A DNA stretch of 22,277 nucleotides from a virus: the IMG/VR virus record IMGVR_UViG_3300033996_001049, positions 1 through 22,277 of that record; one strand, given 5' to 3'. Position numbers and translations under genes: made by a program. The notes under the pieces are model-generated. The model saw only the letters and a program-made list of their open reading frames with translations, did not search any database and had not been told where the DNA came from. Shown here one piece after another: positions 8,804 to 14,461 of the stretch (its first letter is position 1; each line of letters starts with the position of its first letter).

Positions 8804-9362
8804 TTTTGAAGTCCTCTCCGCAATTAGGACACACGATGTCAATTTTGACGTTTGCGGAGGATGTGACATTGAATACGGAGTTTGCCCTGTCAATGTCCCG
8901 TTCCGTAATCTTGCTGTCTCCGAATTCAGGCTCAAGGATTGGTTCGTAAAAGTCCGCAGGCACGGAATTGACTACAGAATCGAGCATGGCATCAATTTCT
9001 GCGGCATCCCAGCCTGTAGCGTTTAGCCCTTCAGGACTCATTTCGTTTAAGAGTTGCTTGAGACGAGCATCATCCCAATCAGACAGTTCTGCTGTTCGGT
9101 TATCGGCAATAGCAAAAGCCGTTGCCTTTTCACCCTTGAGTTCAGTACGGACGCATTGCAGAGTTTGCCATCCCAACTTTTGAGCAGCGGCGAGCAGTCC
9201 ATTACCCGCAAGCACTACGTTGTCTTTTGAAATGACGATTGGCTTTTGCTGTCCGAACGCTTCAATACTTGCACAGATAGCGTCGATATTTCGCGCATCG
9301 TGTTTTCTTGCGTTTCGCGGATCAGAAGTCAGCAATGACACTTCAATTTCTTCGACCTTCAT
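8790..9362 (-). CDS. ParB-like nuclease-domain protein with C-terminal zinc-binding-like tail
   Basis: A 190-residue phage ParB-family protein. Residues ~1-90 hold the ParB N-terminal fold: 'DPRNARKHDARNIDAI', 'FGQQKPIVISKDNVVLAGNG' (GNG at 53-55 in place of the GxRR of plasmid ParB), 'AAAQKLGW' and 'AIADNRTAELSDWD'. The tail has a single CPNC pair (178-181) in 'VCPNCGEDFKI', which resembles half of a zinc ribbon and may bind a metal only as a dimer or not at all. In phages this fold is often fused to a DNA methylase. Here it stands alone with a separate methyltransferase gene just downstream. The ATG at 9362 has AAGGGA 7 bases upstream. Confidence 0.85.
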   Translation of the reverse strand: MKVEEIEVSLLTSDPRNARKHDARNIDAICASIEAFGQQKPIVISKDNVVLAGNGLLAAAQKLGWQTLQCVRTELKGEKATAFAIADNRTAELSDWDDARLKQLLNEMSPEGLNATGWDAAEIDAMLDSVVNSVPADFYEPILEPEFGDSKITERDIDRANSVFNVTSSANVKIDIVCPNCGEDFKIDRP

Positions 9363-9472
9363 TTGAGTCCCTTCACATGATTTTTCTTGTCAACTCAAGC
9401 ATCTTGTTTGAGTCGGATGTTTTTTACCTTGCAGGGGTTGCGCGGTATCGGCGGGTTGCGTGTTATTGCTTG

Positions 9473-9733
9473 TCAAGTCCGTGATCTTGGGACGAGAACC
9501 ATGTCGTATCCCGCAAGCCTTGCAATTTCAATGGCTGTAGCGAACTTCGGCATCCTCTTCCCTGTCACAGTCCCGTTCTCTGCAAGAAGGCATTCTGCGG
9601 TGTGCGTCGTGCAAATCTTCTCGTCCGAGATTTGACGTACAAACGCGTAACGGCTGATGTTTTCTTCTTTGAGATGGCGGTGCATGGCCGCCTTCCAATC
9701 TGCTTCAGTTCTGATTCGTATGGCTTTTGGCAT
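9473..9733 (-). CDS. Small putative DNA-binding regulator (HTH-like)
   Basis: An 86-residue protein. The C-terminal half ('TAECLLAENGT...PKFATAIEIARLAGYDMVLVPR') resembles the Xre-type pattern in which a helix-turn-helix ends in 'AIARALGYDLVL', so it may bind DNA. The N-terminal part is basic ('RIRTEADWKAAMHRHLKEENIS'). The ATG at 9733 sits only six bases after a -10-like TACCCT (9745-9740) paired with a perfect TTGACA 17 bases further up, so the message would be leaderless or nearly so. The GGCGTAGGG sequence over the -10 is a half copy of the shared operator motif, so this protein could be the regulator acting there. That link is inference. It is the first gene of the left leftward block. 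Confidence 0.6.
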   Translation of the reverse strand: MPKAIRIRTEADWKAAMHRHLKEENISRYAFVRQISDEKICTTHTAECLLAENGTVTGKRMPKFATAIEIARLAGYDMVLVPRSRT

Positions 9734-9739
9734 TGGCGT

Positions 9740-9768
9740 AGGGTATCTCGGCGTTCTTGCCGTGTCAA
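9740..9768 (-). promoter_or_regulatory. Candidate leftward promoter at the head of the ParB/IbrAB/terminase block
   Basis: On the minus strand a perfect TTGACA (9768-9763) is followed by a 17-base spacer and TACCCT (9745-9740). The -10 is weak (three of six matches). The CCCTACGC overlapping it is half of the operator-like motif seen in the rightward promoters. Transcription would begin at about the A of the ATG at 9733. Confidence 0.45.
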
Positions 9769-9774
9769 GGGTTT

Positions 9775-10195
9775 AGCCGCTTGGTGAGATGCAGGAACAC
9801 CATGACCCCAGTTTTTGAGGTCATGGAAGTGGAAAATAAACTTCCATCTTTGGGAAGTCAGCCGCTTGGAGCCGACGCGAGGTTTCCCATAGGCGCGTCT
9901 TTCACCATTTTGACGGGCAGTCCGCTACCGACGCGCAGGAGCGAGCGGAGGTTTTACTGTCCGCTGCACGGGGTAGGGTCAATCCCCGTGGCTAGGCATT
10001 ATGTTGTAATGCGCCCTAAACTAGAAACGGAGCATCTAGGAATGCTGCAGCGGTTGCCGGCTGACGGCTTGATTTACCCCTAAGCGTGGTATGCTGCTCA
10101 CGCAATGTTGTAATGGCGGTTTCCCCTGGCAGAGTTGCCGCCCCTAACAGAGTACCGCCCCGTCCGCCCAAGGCAAGACGAGGCGGTTCTTTTTG
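9775..10195 (+). ncRNA. Candidate large structured non-coding RNA (about 400 nt)
   Basis: This stretch has no convincing gene but is dense in inverted repeats, counted by hand. CCATGACC (9800-9807) pairs with GGTCATGG (9819-9826). TGGAAGT (9824-9830) pairs with ACTTCCA (9840-9846), or alternatively CTTCC (9841-9845) with GGAAG (9853-9857). A long-range helix GTCAGCCG (9857-9864) / CGGCTGAC (10058-10065) encloses five hairpins: GACGCG 9874/CGCGTC 9894; GGGCAGT plus CCGCT 9915-9926 with AGCGG 9944 and ACTGTCC 9956; CACGGGG 9967/CCCCGTG 9984; GCATTA 9996/TAATGC 10007; CTAGA 10021/TCTAG 10035. Then come GCGTG 10084/CACGC 10099, GGCGG 10115/CCGCC 10138 and a terminator ending near 10194 that sets plus-strand orientation. 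AGCCGCTTGG occurs twice (9775, 9860). The 5' end and promoter are not clear. I do not recognise a known family; the tmRNA and RNase P signatures I know are absent. Confidence 0.6.
10154..10194 (+). terminator. Intrinsic terminator (plus strand) at the 3' end of the candidate RNA
   Basis: ACCGCCCCGTC (10154-10164) pairs with GACGAGGCGGT (10177-10187) over eleven positions with one mismatch, followed by TTCTTTTT. There is no T-run after the hairpin on the minus strand, so it acts on rightward transcription only. No gene on the plus strand lies upstream of it, which implies a non-coding transcript. Confidence 0.75.
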
Positions 10196-10198
10196 AAA

Positions 10199-10327
10199 TC
10201 AAAGGTTGCGCTTTTCGCGTCGTTCCATAATGCGTTGAATTTTGTTCAATCGGTATTCGACCATAACCATCCCTACAAAGATGGCGAACGCCCATACGAA
10301 CATCAAGCACCCCAAAATCTCTGTCAT
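10199..10327 (-). CDS. Small membrane protein (42 aa)
   Basis: A 42-residue protein starting at an ATG at 10327 with an excellent ribosome binding site (AGGAGG, 6 bases upstream). Residues ~4-24 ('ILGCLMFVWAFAIFVGMVMV') form one transmembrane helix, followed by a basic amphipathic tail ('RLNKIQRIMERREKRN'), so the C-terminus is likely cytoplasmic. It overlaps the stop of the preceding 57-residue gene (ATGA). It is the last gene of the small leftward operon. The function is unknown. A lysis, superinfection-exclusion or host-membrane role is possible. Confidence 0.7.
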   Translation of the reverse strand: MTEILGCLMFVWAFAIFVGMVMVEYRLNKIQRIMERREKRNL

Positions 10328-10497
10328 GGTTTCCTCCTGTAGATTTCTAGTTCATCGCGGAGTCGAATGACCTCTGCGTTTGTGTGTTTGATTTGCTCGC
10401 GCAACCTTGCGATTTCCGCATTGAGTTTGGTTACTTGCACGTCGCGTGAGATACTGGCGTTCCACGGGTGCGACTGCTTTGGCTTTACAACGGTCAC
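10324..10497 (-). CDS. Small coiled-coil protein (57 aa)
   Basis: A 57-residue protein starting at a GTG at 10497 that overlaps the preceding stop (GTGA) and has AAGGAG 5 bases upstream. After a short polar head ('KPKQSHPW'), residues ~20-55 form a clear heptad coiled coil ('VTKLNAEIARLREQIKHTNA', 'EVIRLRDELEIYRR'). It may oligomerise with the two coiled-coil proteins encoded just upstream. The function is unknown. The overlaps on both sides and the strong ribosome binding site support it as a real gene. Confidence 0.7.
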   Translation of the reverse strand: MTVVKPKQSHPWNASISRDVQVTKLNAEIARLREQIKHTNAEVIRLRDELEIYRRKP

Positions 10498-10838
10498 TTG
10501 ATCTCCTTGAAGCAGTCCCAGTTAAGGTATTTGGCATAGTCTTCTGCACTGATCACGCCGTGTGCCATGTGCCTGCAACATTCACGCCGCGCCTCGTCGC
10601 GCTCGACCGTAAGCGTTTTGACGCGCTCTTGCAGTTCGGTAATCGTTTTGCGGAACTCATCAGTGTTTTTTTCAAGTTCGTCGCGGTGCGACTCCGCCAT
10701 AATGTTCCCGTCTTGCCACATCTCTAATTGAGTGCGGAGCCGTTCAATCTCGGCAGCGGCTTCTGCGCGTTCCGCGTTCTGCTTGTCGGTCAACGATGTC
10801 CAACTAATGCGTAGGCGATCTACGATGTCAATATTCAT
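10494..10838 (-). CDS. Coiled-coil phage protein with C-terminal 'WDC' motif (paralogue 1)
   Basis: A 114-residue protein of unknown function. Residues ~20-85 are a long coiled coil ('AERAEAAAEIERLRTQLEMW', 'ELEKNTDEFRKTITELQERV'). It ends in 'RRECCRHMAHGVISAEDYAK' followed by 'YLNWDCF'. This C-terminal pattern (AED-x-AK, then WDC) is shared with the gene immediately upstream at 10835-11155, so the two look like products of a tandem duplication. The ATG overlaps the upstream stop by four bases. Confidence 0.72.
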   Translation of the reverse strand: MNIDIVDRLRISWTSLTDKQNAERAEAAAEIERLRTQLEMWQDGNIMAESHRDELEKNTDEFRKTITELQERVKTLTVERDEARRECCRHMAHGVISAEDYAKYLNWDCFKEIK

Positions 10839-11155
10839 TGCTGCGCCTCATAGCAGTCCCAAAGGTTTGATTTGGCGATATCTTCTGCTCGCCTTCCTTC
10901 ATGCCGCATCATCGCCTCGCAAAACAGTTTGCGTGCTCTGTCCCTGTCGGAACGCAGCCGTTCGTTCCACGATCGTAACTGATCCATACCCTGAACTTCC
11001 ATCTGCATGTTTCGAAAGTCACGACGAATCTTTTGCAGTTCATCAATACACACGTTGTAGAGATCTTGCGGGTCGCTTTCCTTTGCATCAATATCTGCAG
11101 CCTGCAATTCTGTTATGAAGTCGATGATTTTCGCGAAACGTTCCGTGGTCGTCAT
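10835..11155 (-). CDS. Coiled-coil phage protein with C-terminal 'WDC' motif (paralogue 2)
   Basis: A 106-residue protein, first gene of the small leftward operon. Residues ~25-85 are helical and charged. The end, 'KLFCEAMMRHEGRRAEDIAK' then 'SNLWDCYEA', parallels the end of the downstream paralogue. The ATG at 11155 has a perfect AGGAGG 5 bases upstream and lies about 35 bases after a strong promoter (TTGCAA, 17 bases, TATATT). The shared C-terminal motif, with a cysteine at a fixed place after an invariant tryptophan, may be a binding surface. The function is unknown. Confidence 0.75.
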   Translation of the reverse strand: MTTTERFAKIIDFITELQAADIDAKESDPQDLYNVCIDELQKIRRDFRNMQMEVQGMDQLRSWNERLRSDRDRARKLFCEAMMRHEGRRAEDIAKSNLWDCYEAQQ

Positions 11156-11190
11156 TGATGCCTCCTAATACGGCAACTCGCCGCAAGAGA

Positions 11191-11219
11191 AATATACCCT
11201 ATTTTGGCGTAGGTTGCAA
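11191..11219 (-). promoter_or_regulatory. Leftward promoter with operator-like spacer
   Basis: On the minus strand: -35 TTGCAA (11219-11214), a 17-base spacer CCTACGCCAAAATAGGG, and -10 TATATT (11196-11191). It drives the four-gene leftward operon. The spacer begins CCT and ends AGGG, as in five other promoters of this window. Confidence 0.8.
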
Positions 11220-11226
11220 GAAACAA

Positions 11227-11255
11227 CTCGCCCCTGTTGAAAGATAGGGTAAAAT
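11227..11255 (+). promoter_or_regulatory. Rightward promoter with operator-like spacer, close to a start codon
   Basis: The -10 TAAAAT (11250-11255) is preceded by the conserved 17-base block CCTGTTGAAAGATAGGG (11233-11249). The -35 position reads CTCGCC, a poor match, so this promoter may need an activator. It is back to back with the leftward promoter at 11219-11191, giving a divergent control region. The ATG at 11261 is five bases after the -10. Confidence 0.6.
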
Positions 11256-11260
11256 TGGGC

Positions 11261-11590
11261 ATGAATTGCATCTCTATTCAGGCTACTGGTCGTACAGAAT
11301 TGCGTGACATCCCCGAAGACCTATGCGTGCTACAAGACGCTGTGGGCGGATATCTTGAATCGCTCCTATTGCGCACCGACCAAGGCAATGCGGTCATGCT
11401 GCTTAACGAAGAAGGCAAACTTTTGAACTTGCCGATAAATGTTGAGGCGAGTTTTTTGGCAGTGCGATTCGCAGGCATCTGTGACAAGACCGATTGGATA
11501 TGCGGAAATGTACTTTTGTTCGGAGAAGCAGATGCCGAAGGGAACTTGACCGAAGCCCCAATGTGGTTACGCAACTTGTTGCGTTTATAA
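11261..11590 (+). CDS. DUF3846 family protein
   Basis: A 109-residue protein of the DUF3846 type, common in phages and mobile elements and without a known function. The family pattern is visible: 'DLCVLQDAVGGYLESLLL' (the 'LQ..VgG.ie' motif), 'LLNEEGKLLNLPIN' (NEEGK then N) and 'GNVLLFGEADAEGNLTEA'. The frame is open back to a TTG at 11237, but that lies upstream of the promoter -10, so the ATG at 11261 is the better start. Transcription would then begin at or within a base or two of the ATG, making the message leaderless or nearly so. There is no ribosome binding site. It is a single-gene unit before the next promoter. Confidence 0.8.
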   Translation: MNCISIQATGRTELRDIPEDLCVLQDAVGGYLESLLLRTDQGNAVMLLNEEGKLLNLPINVEASFLAVRFAGICDKTDWICGNVLLFGEADAEGNLTEAPMWLRNLLRL

Positions 11591-11623
11591 ATGAGAAACT
11601 TTCCCATTTTGCCACGCCGCGTC

Positions 11624-11652
11624 TTGCATCCTACGCAAACATAGGGTATATT
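11624..11652 (+). promoter_or_regulatory. Rightward promoter of the amidoligase operon
   Basis: -35 TTGCAT (11624-11629), a 17-base spacer CCTACGCAAACATAGGG, and -10 TATATT (11647-11652). The spacer differs at only two places (11200-11213 region) from that of the leftward promoter at 11219-11191. A ~40-base leader with AAGGAAGGAA precedes the amidoligase ATG. Confidence 0.85.
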
Positions 11653-11701
11653 TAGGTGTGCAGCGTTTCAAGTTGAAGCGCATCAAAAGGAAGGAATCCA
11701 A

Positions 11702-12589
11702 ATGACCACGCCAACCACCCACTCGCAACTGCAATACGGAATTGAGATCGAATGTGGTATCAACTTCAACGTTGATATCATGGTCGGTCAACGCCGACAC
11801 GGAATTGAGCAACGACAACTTCCAGATTTCCAAGGGAAATTTTGGAAGGCCGAGCAAGATGGCTCGCTTCAATTTCGCGGTAGCCGTGGAGTCGAGTTTG
11901 TCTCTCCGAAGTTGCGCGGAAAAGAAGGTCTTGACAACATCACCGAAACTTGCAAGCGCATTAAGGCGATGGGTGGCAGGACAAACGACACCTGTGGACT
12001 TCATATCCATGTCGAGTTCCCAACGGATTCGATTGATGCGATGCGGCGCTTGACCAAATTGGTCGCCCGATTCGAAGTGGGAATCTTTGCAAGCACGGGT
12101 ACTCCACAACGTGCGCGTAACGGATTCTGCAAGCCCATCAAAGACCTAATGAAAACGCTGAATTGGGCTAGCGCGAGCCATAAGGAACATGTTTCATGGC
12201 ACCGCGGGTTCCGTGACCGATATCAAATGCTCAACTGGACGAACCTGATTGACGGCCGATTTAATGCTGTTGAGTTCCGAGCGTTTAGCGGAACCGTCAA
12301 CCCAAAGAAAATCGCAGCGTGGATCCGCATCTGTCTTACGCTTGTGCAGATGGCCCTTGACGGCGTTGAACCTGATTGGGACATCAACCCAACTACCCTT
12401 CAAAACACCACAGGAACGCTCGGAGAGTCCAATCTCCGATGCCTTTTCTTCTACTGTTGGAAGGGACAGCGCAGCAAGAAGCAGTATGGGGAACTTCACC
12501 ACGAAACTTACACGCTCGCGCAGGACATGAAAACCCTGCGGAACCTTGCTATCCGACATGACATCCGCGCAGGACTGCGCACTCAATAA
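11702..12589 (+). CDS. Amidoligase-family enzyme (glutamine-synthetase-like fold)
   Basis: A 295-residue protein of the Amidoligase_2 type. These enzymes use ATP to join a carboxylate to an amine, making amide bonds on peptides, proteins or small metabolites. Visible family motifs are 'YGIEIE' (12-17), 'DGSL' (53-56), 'GVEFVSP' (63-69), 'CGLHIHV' (98-104, probable metal ligands), a conserved 'RYQMLNW' (173-179) and 'EFRAFSGT' (191-198). Length is typical. The next gene is a class II glutamine amidotransferase, a pairing known for amidoligase operons (described by the Aravind group), in which the amidotransferase could supply ammonia or remove or exchange a glutamine amide. It is the first gene of its operon, with AAGGAAGGAA before the ATG. 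The substrate is unknown. Confidence 0.85.
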   Translation: MTTPTTHSQLQYGIEIECGINFNVDIMVGQRRHGIEQRQLPDFQGKFWKAEQDGSLQFRGSRGVEFVSPKLRGKEGLDNITETCKRIKAMGGRTNDTCGLHIHVEFPTDSIDAMRRLTKLVARFEVGIFASTGTPQRARNGFCKPIKDLMKTLNWASASHKEHVSWHRGFRDRYQMLNWTNLIDGRFNAVEFRAFSGTVNPKKIAAWIRICLTLVQMALDGVEPDWDINPTTLQNTTGTLGESNLRCLFFYCWKGQRSKKQYGELHHETYTLAQDMKTLRNLAIRHDIRAGLRTQ

Positions 12590-12608
12590 ACAATCAAGGA
12601 GATTGCAT

Positions 12609-13346
12609 ATGTGTGGCATTTTCGGACACTTTTCGTTGGAACCACTTCGTCGTAAGCACCTTGTTACGTTGCGAGAAGCGGCGCGTAGTCAGGTGATGCG
12701 CGGTCAAGACGCGTTTGGTATCGCTTGGTGTAGTGCTAGCGGTATTGATTCACACAAGCAACAGGGGTCAATCGCAGATCATTTGCAACACATGAAATTG
12801 GGGATAGGTAGCGTTGCAATGATCGGCCATACCCGCATGGCTACGCATGGCTGCCCATCAGAAAACATGAACAACCATCCGCATCGGTTTGCGATGCAGA
12901 ACAGCCCAGCGTACTTGGTGCATAACGGAGTCATTAGTAACTATGCGGAAATCTGTAGGCTTCGCGGATTGACAATGACTACAGAATGCGACAGCGAAGT
13001 TCTTGCCCGTCACATGGAGGACGGCAGGGGTGGAATCCTTAACAGGGTGAAAGCCGCTGTGCGAGACATTGACCCGTACGCGCCATTTGCCGCAGCAATC
13101 CTCACGCCTAATTACATCATTCTTGCGCGACGTGGAAATCCGCTTTACTGGTCAGAAACCCAATCGCAGCGATGGTTCGCAAGCACCCATCACGGGTTGA
13201 CCGGAAAGCATTGGTTAGTTCCTGACAACACGGCATTCAGCATTTCACTCAACAGTGGCGAGGTCGCAACTATTGAATTGGACAAGCGCATCCCATCAAC
13301 AATGCGTTTTCTCGGGAGCGACCTTTTTACGAGAGGGAACAAATAA
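12609..13346 (+). CDS. Class II glutamine amidotransferase (Ntn hydrolase)
   Basis: A 245-residue protein starting at the ATG at 12609, with AAGGAG upstream. The frame is open to 12546, but only this start puts Cys at position 2, the N-terminal nucleophile exposed after Met removal. It begins 'MCGIFGHFS'. Other motifs are 'GHTRMATHG' (73-81), 'NNHPHRF' (88-94), 'VHNGVISNYAEI' (104-115) and 'CDSEVLARHME' (127-137), all standard for class II amidotransferases such as PurF and AsnB. No synthetase or phosphoribosyl domain follows, so it is a stand-alone glutaminase unit. Released ammonia would go to a partner, most likely the adjacent amidoligase. All visible catalytic motifs are intact. Confidence 0.93.
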   Translation: MCGIFGHFSLEPLRRKHLVTLREAARSQVMRGQDAFGIAWCSASGIDSHKQQGSIADHLQHMKLGIGSVAMIGHTRMATHGCPSENMNNHPHRFAMQNSPAYLVHNGVISNYAEICRLRGLTMTTECDSEVLARHMEDGRGGILNRVKAAVRDIDPYAPFAAAILTPNYIILARRGNPLYWSETQSQRWFASTHHGLTGKHWLVPDNTAFSISLNSGEVATIELDKRIPSTMRFLGSDLFTRGNK

Positions 13347-13348
13347 CA

Positions 13349-13714
13349 ATGCGCTTTATCACACCAAACATCTCCAAATCGTTTATGACGGAACTCGGCC
13401 CTGATTGGCGTCAGTATCACGAGGAATGCCGCAGCAAAACTTCCGAGGAAGGAATTGAGAATGCTGCCATCATTTCTGTACTCATGCCCGAATACCATCG
13501 GTTGCATGATAAGGATTACGGCGTCGATATCCGTTATTGGGGATGCACCGCAATCGTCAGCACATCAACTAGTGATGACAAGGTTTTGGTTATTCGTTCA
13601 GCAGCGCGTTGCAGACCAAATGACACGAATGATTCTGTTGGGGAAGAGTTCAAGTTGTTCTTAACGACTTTCATTGAGGAAGCGTTGGGAGATACGGTGG
13701 TGAACGATGAATGA
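13349..13714 (+). CDS. Hypothetical protein (121 aa) in the amidoligase operon
   Basis: A 121-residue protein that I do not recognise. It is mixed alpha/beta, slightly acidic, without signal peptide, membrane segment or repeats. Noticeable parts are 'PEYHRLHDKDYGVDIRYWGC' (residues ~47-66) and a C-terminal helix ('EEFKLFLTTFIEEALGD'). The ATG is two bases after the amidotransferase stop, preceded by GAGAGGGAA, and its own stop overlaps the next start (ATGAATGA). Co-translation with the amidoligase and amidotransferase suggests it may be a substrate or partner of that pair. That is inference from position only. Confidence 0.7.
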   Translation: MRFITPNISKSFMTELGPDWRQYHEECRSKTSEEGIENAAIISVLMPEYHRLHDKDYGVDIRYWGCTAIVSTSTSDDKVLVIRSAARCRPNDTNDSVGEEFKLFLTTFIEEALGDTVVNDE

Positions 13715-13913
13715 CCCACTTTCATGTATCGCCATGACGGTGCGTACTGACCGAGAAGAACTCATTATTGAAACTCCTCAAGGTCGCATCTTCATCAACC
13801 TCAACCCCGTTAGTCAAAAGCGCATAAAAGCGATTGTCAGGGCTCCACGTAGTATCCCTGTGTATCGCAAGCCACTTCAGGAAAATAACAATGCCGACGT
13901 TCAACAAGGATGA
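13707..13913 (+). CDS. CsrA-like small RNA-binding protein
   Basis: A 68-residue protein resembling the translational regulator CsrA/RsmA, which binds GGA motifs in mRNA leaders as a beta-strand dimer. The match covers 'MTVRTDREELIIET' (from residue 10, like the CsrA start 'MLILTRKVGE') and especially 'RIKAIVRAPRSIPVYRK' (39-55), which fits 'VRLGI.AP..I.V.R.E', including the Arg (54) known to be key for RNA contact in CsrA. The ATG at 13707 overlaps the upstream stop. A second ATG at 13734 (Met10) aligns with the normal CsrA start and could be the true one. It could regulate phage or host mRNAs. The similarity is short and judged by eye. Confidence 0.55.
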   Translation: MNDPLSCIAMTVRTDREELIIETPQGRIFINLNPVSQKRIKAIVRAPRSIPVYRKPLQENNNADVQQG

Positions 13914-14205
13914 GGCGTGCGCGTTAGGCGTACGCGGTATGCAAATTGCATCTGAACACCGATTAGAGGTGCTTCGCATAGCGCAATGGTGCGCGAGGCA
14001 AATTGCTAGAGAAAACGGCGAGGTCACTAGCGATGATGTCGCTATGGAAATGACCAAAATGAACGCGGACTATGACCTGTTACAAAATGCTGCGGGAAGT
14101 GTTTTCCGAGCAGACTTTGAATGGACAGGGAAAGTTATCAAGTCATCTCGCGTTTCTACGCATGGTCGTTGCATCCGCGTTTGGCGATTAAAGGAGGGTT
14201 CGTAA
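13891..14205 (+). CDS. Hypothetical protein with winged-helix-like C-terminus
   Basis: A 104-residue protein starting at the ATG at 13891, which has AGGAAAA upstream. An earlier in-frame start at 13834 lies inside the CsrA-like gene and is less likely. Helical at first ('HRLEVLRIAQWCARQIAREN'), then 'GEVTSDDVAMEM', and a basic C-terminus 'FRADFEWTGKVIKSSRVSTH' followed by 'GRCIRVWRLK'. The last part looks like a winged helix seen in phage replication or regulator proteins, where a beta wing ends in 'VWRLK'. The DNA-binding idea is inference. It overlaps the upstream gene by 23 bases and its stop (TAA) overlaps the next ATG. Confidence 0.68.
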   Translation: MPTFNKDEACALGVRGMQIASEHRLEVLRIAQWCARQIARENGEVTSDDVAMEMTKMNADYDLLQNAAGSVFRADFEWTGKVIKSSRVSTHGRCIRVWRLKEGS

Positions 14206-14432
14206 TGCAAGGAATGGATACTCTCCTCGTAATGCGCGGGATCATTGCGGCTGGGCAAGAAAAATACAAGTTCCGAGGCGGGGTAGGTGATGTCACCATA
14301 CCCCTATCAATCTTGATGCAAGCGGCTGATGAGATATGCGTAGCCCGTGATTGCTCTGCGCGTGCAAAGGGTACTATGATTAGTACTCATGATGACGATA
14401 CGACACAGGAACACACGCATACCACGACATAG
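14205..14432 (+). CDS. Small hypothetical protein (75 aa)
   Basis: A 75-residue protein starting at the ATG at 14205, which shares a base with the preceding stop (TAATG) and has AAGGAGGG at a good distance. The core ('IIAAGQEKYKFRGGVGDVTI', then 'PLSILMQAADEICVAR') looks folded, while the last ~15 residues are a His/Thr/Asp-rich tail ('THDDDTTQEHTHTTT'). It is not a family I recognise. Ribosome binding site and coupling support it as real. Confidence 0.65.
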   Translation: MQGMDTLLVMRGIIAAGQEKYKFRGGVGDVTIPLSILMQAADEICVARDCSARAKGTMISTHDDDTTQEHTHTTT

Positions 14433-14461
14433 GTTCTTGCATATTCGGGAGTGCGCTATCA

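Noticed and set aside
8804-8935. N-terminal extension of the methyltransferase frame
   Set aside because: It lies inside the ParB gene and has no ribosome binding site; the TTG at 8803 has one.
9393-9429. Possible plus-strand terminator (inverted repeat then TTTTTT)
   Set aside because: The stem is only six A/T-rich pairs and the T-run starts seven bases later, which is weak for an intrinsic terminator.
9757-10083. A 108-codon plus-strand open frame across the structured region
   Set aside because: Low-complexity, unconvincing protein, no ribosome binding site, and it coincides with the many inverted repeats and a terminator, so non-coding RNA explains the region better.
10098-10310. A 70-codon minus-strand frame overlapping the small membrane gene
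   Set aside because: The 42-aa frame at 10199-10327 has a perfect ribosome binding site and a transmembrane helix. The other frame has neither.
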